This document shows, piece by piece, positions 59,032 through 64,000 of a DNA stretch of 64,000 nt. A program made the position numbers and the translations under genes. This DNA is from Luteolibacter sp. SL250 (GTDB lineage Bacteria > Verrucomicrobiota > Verrucomicrobiia > Verrucomicrobiales > Akkermansiaceae), in assembly GCF_026625605.1 (NCBI RefSeq), contig NZ_CP113054.1:4712001-4776000 (forward strand). The letters run 5' to 3'. The notes under the pieces are model-generated. The model had not been told where the DNA came from and searched no databases. It was given only the letters and a program-made list of their open reading frames with translations. Position 1 is the stretch's first letter. Each line of letters begins with the position of its first letter.

Positions 59032-60189
59032 ATGACGACGCTTGATTCATTTCTGGAGAAAGCCGGAGCGGCGCTCCAGAGCGCCGAATCCCGGAAGCGC
59101 CTGTCACACCGCATCGGGAGATATATCCGCAACTTCCTCCGCATACTGACCGTCCTCTATGCGGGCAGCCTGATCCTCCTGCCGGTGCTCGCGACATGGA
59201 TCGGGGAGCGGAACATCACGCTCGCGTTCCTGCTCTACCTGCCCCGGGCGATCATCCTGGTCCCCCTGCCGTTCCTCTTCATCGGAACCCTGCCCTTCAG
59301 TTGGAGGCTGGCGTTGGTCCAGCTCGCAGCCGGTGGCTTCTTCTTCACCTACGGCATGGGCTATGAATGGCGGAGAAGCACCCACCAGCACTTCGACGGA
59401 ACGCATGGACCACCCCAACTGACGGTGTTGACCTGCAACTACGGACAGAATGCGAACCAAAGCCTGCAGCCGTTCAAGAACCGCATCAAACCGGACATCC
59501 TGGCACTTCAGGAAACCGCCGGCCGGGCGAAACGCTATCTGGCGGACCCGAACTATTCCGAGTTCAAGGACGGGAGGAGCATCGGTGAACATACGTTTCT
59601 CAGCCGCTACCCCATCATTTCCGGAGAGCTCGTGGATTTGGGCGGGGACATCCACGACCACACGCCAGCCGCACGGTTCGTGATCGACTTCGAGGGCCGG
59701 GAAGTCGTGGTCTACAGCGTCCATTTCCTCACCGTCCGGGACGCGCTCACCCACTACCGCAAAGGATCGTTCCTCTATGGAATCCTGGGGATCGTCCCCG
59801 GCACGTCATTCCATCGGAAAAAGGCATCCTACGAAAGCATGTGGCAGGACCGCATACGCACGGCGGAAGCATTCAAGGAAATCATTGACCGGGAGACCCT
59901 GCCCACCATCGTCCTGGGTGATTTCAACGCTCCGGCAGGCGGCTATATCCAGAGGATCTTGTCCGAGGGACTACAGGACACCCACCAATCCGCAGGAAGC
60001 GGCTCCGGATACACTTTTCCCGGCACCACCCGCAATCCACTAAGCGCAGGCGGCCCCTGGATGCGCATCGACTACATCCTCGCCAACCGTCACTGGGATG
60101 TCACCGCGAGTGTGACCGAGGAAAAGCGCCCGGGCCAACACCGCGCCGTCGCCGCGAAGGTGAGTCTTGCCCATACTCCCGGGCCGTAG
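59032..60189 (+). CDS. Membrane-anchored endonuclease/exonuclease/phosphatase-fold protein
   Basis: A 385-residue protein with three N-terminal membrane helices (about 30-115) and a C-terminal EEP-fold domain. Catalytic marks are LTVLTCNYGQNANQ, ILALQETAG (metal-binding Glu), YSVHFLTV, IVLGDFNAPAG (Asp and Asn), RIDYILA and the C-terminal PGQHRAVAAKV with the active-site His. Relatives hydrolyse phosphodiesters or phospholipids; the substrate here is unknown. The GTG at 59011 overlaps the previous stop and is an alternative start. Confidence 0.83.
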   Translation: MTTLDSFLEKAGAALQSAESRKRLSHRIGRYIRNFLRILTVLYAGSLILLPVLATWIGERNITLAFLLYLPRAIILVPLPFLFIGTLPFSWRLALVQLAAGGFFFTYGMGYEWRRSTHQHFDGTHGPPQLTVLTCNYGQNANQSLQPFKNRIKPDILALQETAGRAKRYLADPNYSEFKDGRSIGEHTFLSRYPIISGELVDLGGDIHDHTPAARFVIDFEGREVVVYSVHFLTVRDALTHYRKGSFLYGILGIVPGTSFHRKKASYESMWQDRIRTAEAFKEIIDRETLPTIVLGDFNAPAGGYIQRILSEGLQDTHQSAGSGSGYTFPGTTRNPLSAGGPWMRIDYILANRHWDVTASVTEEKRPGQHRAVAAKVSLAHTPGP

Positions 60190-60275
60190 CCCCATCTGCA
60201 GTAATTCCGCCGTTCTTCCCATCATCTGCCGGGCAGGCACGGAGGGAGATCTCCCGCCCATGGAGTGGCAACGAT

Positions 60276-61778
60276 CTACTTTCCGGACCTCACCGAACGC
60301 CACATCTGGTTTCTCTCAGATGCCGTGAAGATGAGAAACCAGATCACTCCACCCATGACGGCGAGGTAACCCAATCCGACGACAAGAAGTCGAACATAGT
60401 CCGGGGTGATCCATTTCCGGAGGAAGAACCAATACATGGCCGAAGCCGCCACAACTCCCGCACCCGGAACGAAAATACCGAGAAAGTATCCCTTCATCGG
60501 AACCCCGATGCGACGGACCAGCCACGGCATCACCAACCCATAAGCGAGCGTCATTTCCACGCAGGTCGCCCAAACCACCCCCATCCAACCCAACTTCCAT
60601 GCCAGCAGGAAGCTCAGCCCAAGATTGAGGACTCCACCAACAAGCGTCAGAACCGCAAGCCACTGCTGCTTGTTCTGGCAGTAGAAAAGGCTCCATGCCG
60701 GATACTGGCAGAGGAAAAGAACCGTCACGGGAGCGAGGATCAGAACGACGCTCCCGGAAACCGCGAACCCGTCCCCCACCCACCGGAGGATGAACGCCGG
60801 CCCGAACATCATCAGACCGCATCCGCCGAGCATGGCCAGAACGGTGCTGTAGCGGATCGCTTGCAGGAACCGCTGGTTCAGCATCTCCAGATCTCCCCGC
60901 CCGTACAGTTGACTGAACGCCGCCGTCAGCCCTCCCCCGAATACCGCGTTGATGATGTCAACGAACACCCCGAGCAAACGCGTCCCCACCATGTACTGTG
61001 GCAATGAAGCCACCCCCGATACATGGGTGACGATCATCGGATCCATGCCCTGCCTCAAACTGTGGCCGGCACTCGTCATCATGGCAGTGGCACTGTAACG
61101 AATCAGTTCACCCGCCCCGGACCCTTCCTTCTCGGCCCCCTTCAGCCGCAGATCCTTTTCAACGCTCCTGGCGAAGCGGATCAACAGGAGTTGGTCGAAC
61201 ACATCGATCAGCACATGCGCGACCAGCAAAACCATCAAACCGTGCCCCATCAGGAGCAGCGTGATCACCAACGCCGCCTGGAGGATGGTTTTCAGGATGG
61301 ATGATAGGCCGATGAGGTCATACCGGACATGGCTCTTGAGAACCACTTCATAGATCCGGGTGAAAAAGCGGATGGCAGTGGAAACACCCAATCCTGCCAC
61401 CAATATCCTCATCGTGGACAATGTATCCCCATCCCGGATGAACAGGGGCAACCCCCATACCGTGAGAACCGTCAAAACGATGGAAGCCACCCCCAACCGG
61501 GTGAAAAATCGGAAAAGATGGCAAACCAGCGACCGGTATTCCTCCCGATCCTTTGCCCCCAGGGCAGTCCCGAGAAACCGGGCCCCGGCGAATGATACAC
61601 CAAGATCGAGCAGCCGGAAGTAAGTGATGATGGCGATGGCCAGAAGCCATGTGCCATAGTCCTCCTTCCCCAAGCAACGAATCATAAGAGGGGTGGTGAC
61701 AAACATCACCACCATTTTCAGACCATGCTCAAGGACGTTGGTCGACGCACCCCTGACCAGTTTGTTGACGAGTGACAA
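60276..61778 (-). CDS. Wzx-like polysaccharide flippase
   Basis: A 500-residue membrane protein with about fourteen helices of the MOP/oligosaccharide flippase family. It opens VNKLVRGASTNVLEHGLKMV and has PLMIRCLGKEDYGTWLLAIA, a pattern typical of Wzx and related transporters. It would turn lipid-linked repeat units to the periplasmic side for the polymerase. Same strand as the export lipoprotein gene upstream (about 60 bases away), so the two are probably cotranscribed. It is convergent with the EEP gene. Confidence 0.9.
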   Translation of the reverse strand: MSLVNKLVRGASTNVLEHGLKMVVMFVTTPLMIRCLGKEDYGTWLLAIAIITYFRLLDLGVSFAGARFLGTALGAKDREEYRSLVCHLFRFFTRLGVASIVLTVLTVWGLPLFIRDGDTLSTMRILVAGLGVSTAIRFFTRIYEVVLKSHVRYDLIGLSSILKTILQAALVITLLLMGHGLMVLLVAHVLIDVFDQLLLIRFARSVEKDLRLKGAEKEGSGAGELIRYSATAMMTSAGHSLRQGMDPMIVTHVSGVASLPQYMVGTRLLGVFVDIINAVFGGGLTAAFSQLYGRGDLEMLNQRFLQAIRYSTVLAMLGGCGLMMFGPAFILRWVGDGFAVSGSVVLILAPVTVLFLCQYPAWSLFYCQNKQQWLAVLTLVGGVLNLGLSFLLAWKLGWMGVVWATCVEMTLAYGLVMPWLVRRIGVPMKGYFLGIFVPGAGVVAASAMYWFFLRKWITPDYVRLLVVGLGYLAVMGGVIWFLIFTASERNQMWRSVRSGK

Positions 61779-61837
61779 AGTCCGGTTATTTGATCACTCC
61801 ATCAACCAACGATCGGGGGCGATACTCAATCCCCGAA

Positions 61838-62518
61838 TCAGAATCCGAAGACCTTTTCCGGCACCACCACCACATCACCGTATCCAATCGCAGGATCAGC
61901 GCTGCTGCCCTGGCGGATCAGACGGGTATTGACGGGAATGCGGTGCCTGATTCCTTTTGAATCCACCCGGGTGATATAGACGTTCTGCTCATCGGCAAAG
62001 CGGCCCAATCCACCTGAAATCAGGATGGCTTCATAAACGCCGAGGGATCTGCCCTCCGGGAGCGTGAGCATGTGCTGCCCGGGCTTCACGACAGCACCTG
62101 TCATATAAACAAGCATTTGCCGGGCACCGGACAGCGGAGATTTTTTCGTCGTGCTGCTGGTACGATCAAGAATCACCGTAGCATTCTTGATCTGTCCCTT
62201 CTCAATGTAGCTCTCGACGCGGCGCTCCGCGGATTCGACATCCATACCGGCAACCGGGATGCGGCCGATATCCGGAATGATGATGTCACCCCGCTCGCGG
62301 ACACGGTAAGTACCGTTGAAAACAGCGTCTTCTTTTACGAAGACCTCCAGTTCATCACCGATACCAATGGTGTTGCTCTGGCTCTGCTTGACAATAGGCG
62401 GCGCCGATGCGGCGGGAACATCCCCGGAAGGGGATGGCCCGCCCGAACAACCGACTCCAGCCAGTAGGGCAACCGCAAGAACCGCAGGCTGCAACAACAG
62501 GAAAAGCTTTCTGATCAC
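61838..62518 (-). CDS. Wza-like polysaccharide export lipoprotein (poly_export + SLBB)
   Basis: A 226-residue outer-membrane export lipoprotein. The signal ends near GVGCSG (Cys24, probable lipidation). A poly_export domain follows (IGIGDELEVFVKEDAVFNG...RGDIIIPDIGRIPV) and then an SLBB domain (VYMTGAVVKPGQHMLTLPEG). It forms the export channel with the tyrosine autokinase. The length is shorter than Wza (about 380 residues) and like the smaller EPS export proteins. The start is GTG. Confidence 0.9.
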   Translation of the reverse strand: MIRKLFLLLQPAVLAVALLAGVGCSGGPSPSGDVPAASAPPIVKQSQSNTIGIGDELEVFVKEDAVFNGTYRVRERGDIIIPDIGRIPVAGMDVESAERRVESYIEKGQIKNATVILDRTSSTTKKSPLSGARQMLVYMTGAVVKPGQHMLTLPEGRSLGVYEAILISGGLGRFADEQNVYITRVDSKGIRHRIPVNTRLIRQGSSADPAIGYGDVVVVPEKVFGF

Positions 62519-62587
62519 TGCGTTACAGAGTGTGGCGGATTGGGGCCATCATGGAGTTCCGAAGAGGAGAGTTTCCTGAAACCCACC

Positions 62588-63439
62588 TCAGCGGATCCAT
62601 ACGCCTTCAGCGTTGTTATTGATGAAATCCTTTTTCGCCGGCTGCGACCTGACCGTGAAGAGCATGTGGTCGAAGCTGGTGCGGAAGGGCTTCAGCAAAG
62701 TCTTGCGGCTCTCGGCATAGCTTTGCGCCGTGCTTCCGTGCGGCCGGAAGGAAACGGTGGTGAGAAGGCGGACGTCACCGGTGAACTCACCGGAAGGACG
62801 GACACCCTCAACATAGAAGGTGCGGGGAACCACTCCAGGAAGGTTCGCAGGATACTGGGAGGCATCCATGATGAACTCGTGGACCAACCTGTCCGATTTG
62901 CCGGAGTCAACCAGGAGCACGCTCTTGGAAGCATCTTTCCAGACGCGGATACGTCCAGTGGACGCCTGCTCATCCTCGAAGGTTTCGAAGGTGCCGGTCT
63001 TCGATGCGCGGTTGATGCCGGCGACCTCGAGGGTCACCACCACTTCACCTTCGAAGTCAGCGCGGTAAGGGGCGAGACGGAGGACCAGCTTGGACATTTC
63101 ACCCACACCGAGAACCAGGCCGGGAGGCGTTCCTTCAAAGGCGCCATTGTCACCGGGATCGGTATTGGAAACCACGCCATCGTAGTTGAGGTCGCCGTCC
63201 ACGTCGATCTTGGCGATCTTCTTTTCAGCGTCCTTGTAGTGGTTGGCGTTCTGGCCATAGTACTTATGGAAAGTCGTCGGGAGATCCATCTCGGTCTCCG
63301 CACCCCGCTGTTCCGCAGCAGGGATTCCGCCTTTAGCGGACTCGCCCGCAAAAAGGACACTTCCAAGACCACCGACAGCGAGGATCGCGCACACGGAAGC
63401 TGCGGTGGGTGAGATTGAAACGCTTGTGTTTGTTTTCAT
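62588..63439 (-). CDS. Secreted hypothetical protein with Ca-binding-like loop
   Basis: A 283-residue exported protein with signal peptide (SISPTAASVCAILAVGGLGS region). An Asp-rich stretch (KIDVDGDLNYDGVVSNTDPGDNG) resembles EF-hand/dockerin-like calcium loops. The rest is beta-rich (LVLRLAPYRADFEGEVVVTLEV, SVLLVDSGKSDRLVHEF). I know no family. It lies just upstream of the export lipoprotein and downstream of the beta-barrel gene, all on the minus strand, which suggests a surface component of the polysaccharide export system. Confidence 0.6.
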   Translation of the reverse strand: MKTNTSVSISPTAASVCAILAVGGLGSVLFAGESAKGGIPAAEQRGAETEMDLPTTFHKYYGQNANHYKDAEKKIAKIDVDGDLNYDGVVSNTDPGDNGAFEGTPPGLVLGVGEMSKLVLRLAPYRADFEGEVVVTLEVAGINRASKTGTFETFEDEQASTGRIRVWKDASKSVLLVDSGKSDRLVHEFIMDASQYPANLPGVVPRTFYVEGVRPSGEFTGDVRLLTTVSFRPHGSTAQSYAESRKTLLKPFRTSFDHMLFTVRSQPAKKDFINNNAEGVWIR

Positions 63440-63513
63440 GATATTCTCTTGCGCCTATTTTGGATGCTTCGTGAAAAATTTTAAAGACTCAATTCAACAA
63501 TGCTGGATGATGA

Positions 63514-64000
63514 TCAAAAGTATTTCCGGATGCTTGTTCCGAACACCTGTTCGTTGAAACTCCGGAAGCCCGAGGATTCCTCATACTGGTAGAAGATCTC
63601 CCCGTAAGTGCGGGAGAAGAAGTTCTGGGTGTAGCTCAAGCGGCCAAGCCAGCGGTCGCCGCTTCCTCCCGGCGCTCCGTTGCGGTGCTCGTAGGCTCCG
63701 CGCAACTGGATCGCACTGGAATTTCCGTTGAACAACGCCCACCGGAGGATGGCGGTGACATTTGTCCGCTCACCGTCGAACGATCTTCCTTCGTCTTCCG
63801 AGTATTGGACCCACGCCAATCCGGTGAACTCCTTGCTGAAGGCATGGTTGATCCTGTAGCGGACATAGTCCGACACCGTGGAGTCACCCGTTATATCGTA
63901 GCTGAAGTAATCCCGGCCGGCGGAAATCGAGTGGGTCGTATACCTGGACAACTCATGGGTGAGGTCCACGGAGTAGAGATAACCATCGTCATAGTCATCA
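63514..64000 (-). CDS. Outer-membrane beta-barrel protein, partial (5' end cut by window edge)
   Basis: The C-terminal 161 or so residues of a beta-barrel. Strands alternate aromatic and polar residues (SISAGRDYFSYDI, SDYVRYRINHAF, GLAWVQYSEDEG, SAIQLRGAYEHRN, FFSRTYGEIFYQYEE), and the chain ends in Phe (TSIRKYF), as outer-membrane proteins do. It resembles the large beta-barrel proteins of EPS/PEP-CTERM loci (BBP2-like). The frame is open to position 64000 on this strand, so the start lies beyond the window. Its neighbours are EPS export genes. Confidence 0.7.
   Translation of the reverse strand, partial: DDYDDGYLYSVDLTHELSRYTTHSISAGRDYFSYDITGDSTVSDYVRYRINHAFSKEFTGLAWVQYSEDEGRSFDGERTNVTAILRWALFNGNSSAIQLRGAYEHRNGAPGGSGDRWLGRLSYTQNFFSRTYGEIFYQYEESSGFRSFNEQVFGTSIRKYF

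Noticed and set aside
60244..60255. Perfect 12-bp palindrome GGGAGATCTCCC
   Set aside because: It is a short palindrome between convergent genes without a T-run or nearby promoter; probably chance in GC-rich DNA.

Overview
The window is 64 kb of GC-rich bacterial chromosome. Several features point to the Verrucomicrobia, probably a Luteolibacter/Haloferula-like member of the Verrucomicrobiales. These are two secreted proteins with PEP-CTERM C-terminal sorting signals, a pair of type I sulfatases beside secreted glycoside-hydrolase-like enzymes, Tat-exported aldo/keto reductases, a small PUR-domain protein, and an exopolysaccharide locus of the sort that accompanies exosortase systems. The placement is inferred from gene content; the 16S gene at 7916-9460 would settle it.

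Layout: 0-4 kb carries, on the minus strand, an ABCG-like ABC transporter, an IscU/NifU-type Fe-S scaffold, a secreted TIM-barrel hydrolase-like protein and a small unknown. 4.0-9.9 kb is one complete minus-strand rRNA operon, read 16S - tRNA-Ala(UGC) - tRNA-Ile(GAU) - 23S - 5S. It has a strong intrinsic terminator, a candidate promoter with an A-rich upstream element, and two boxA-like antitermination sites. The Ala-Ile tRNA order is the reverse of the usual one. 10.3-13.8 kb has a BenE-type transporter, a SLOG-SLATT membrane protein resembling nucleotide-sensing effectors of bacterial conflict systems, and an orphan membrane-anchored protein.

13.8-24 kb looks like a carbohydrate-scavenging region: a concanavalin-like secreted protein, a GH114-like protein, a large GH9-like enzyme with two F5/8C modules, a Tat aldo/keto reductase, two sulfatases and a PEP-CTERM protein. 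24-30.4 kb holds cellular genes: a tRNA-dihydrouridine synthase, a PUR-domain protein, a PIN-TRAM membrane protein, a DUF2868-like membrane protein that appears split by a -1 frame change, a YrbL-like kinase-fold protein with an added membrane segment, a SprT-like metalloprotein and a second PEP-CTERM protein. 30.5-35.8 kb is an RND efflux pump (permease and lipoprotein adaptor) divergent from a LysR-type regulator, with a perfect palindromic T-N11-A site between them. 35.8-39 kb holds an aldo/keto reductase, a propeller-like protein, an alpha/beta hydrolase and a Lys-rich small protein.

39.1-64 kb is a large Wzy-type exopolysaccharide locus with its genes scattered over both strands. It encodes the initiating phosphoglycosyltransferase, at least six glycosyltransferases including a GT39-type enzyme and a dolichyl-phosphate-mannose-synthase-like enzyme, a nucleotide-sugar 6-dehydrogenase, a Wzy-like polymerase/ligase, a Wzx-like flippase, a Wzc-like tyrosine autokinase, a Wza-like export lipoprotein, an acetyltransferase, a deacetylase-like protein and a methyltransferase. 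At the right edge, minus-strand genes for a secreted Ca-binding-like protein and an outer-membrane beta-barrel (cut by the window end) precede the export lipoprotein and flippase. Together these could make, lengthen and export a surface polysaccharide. No exosortase gene is visible in the window.
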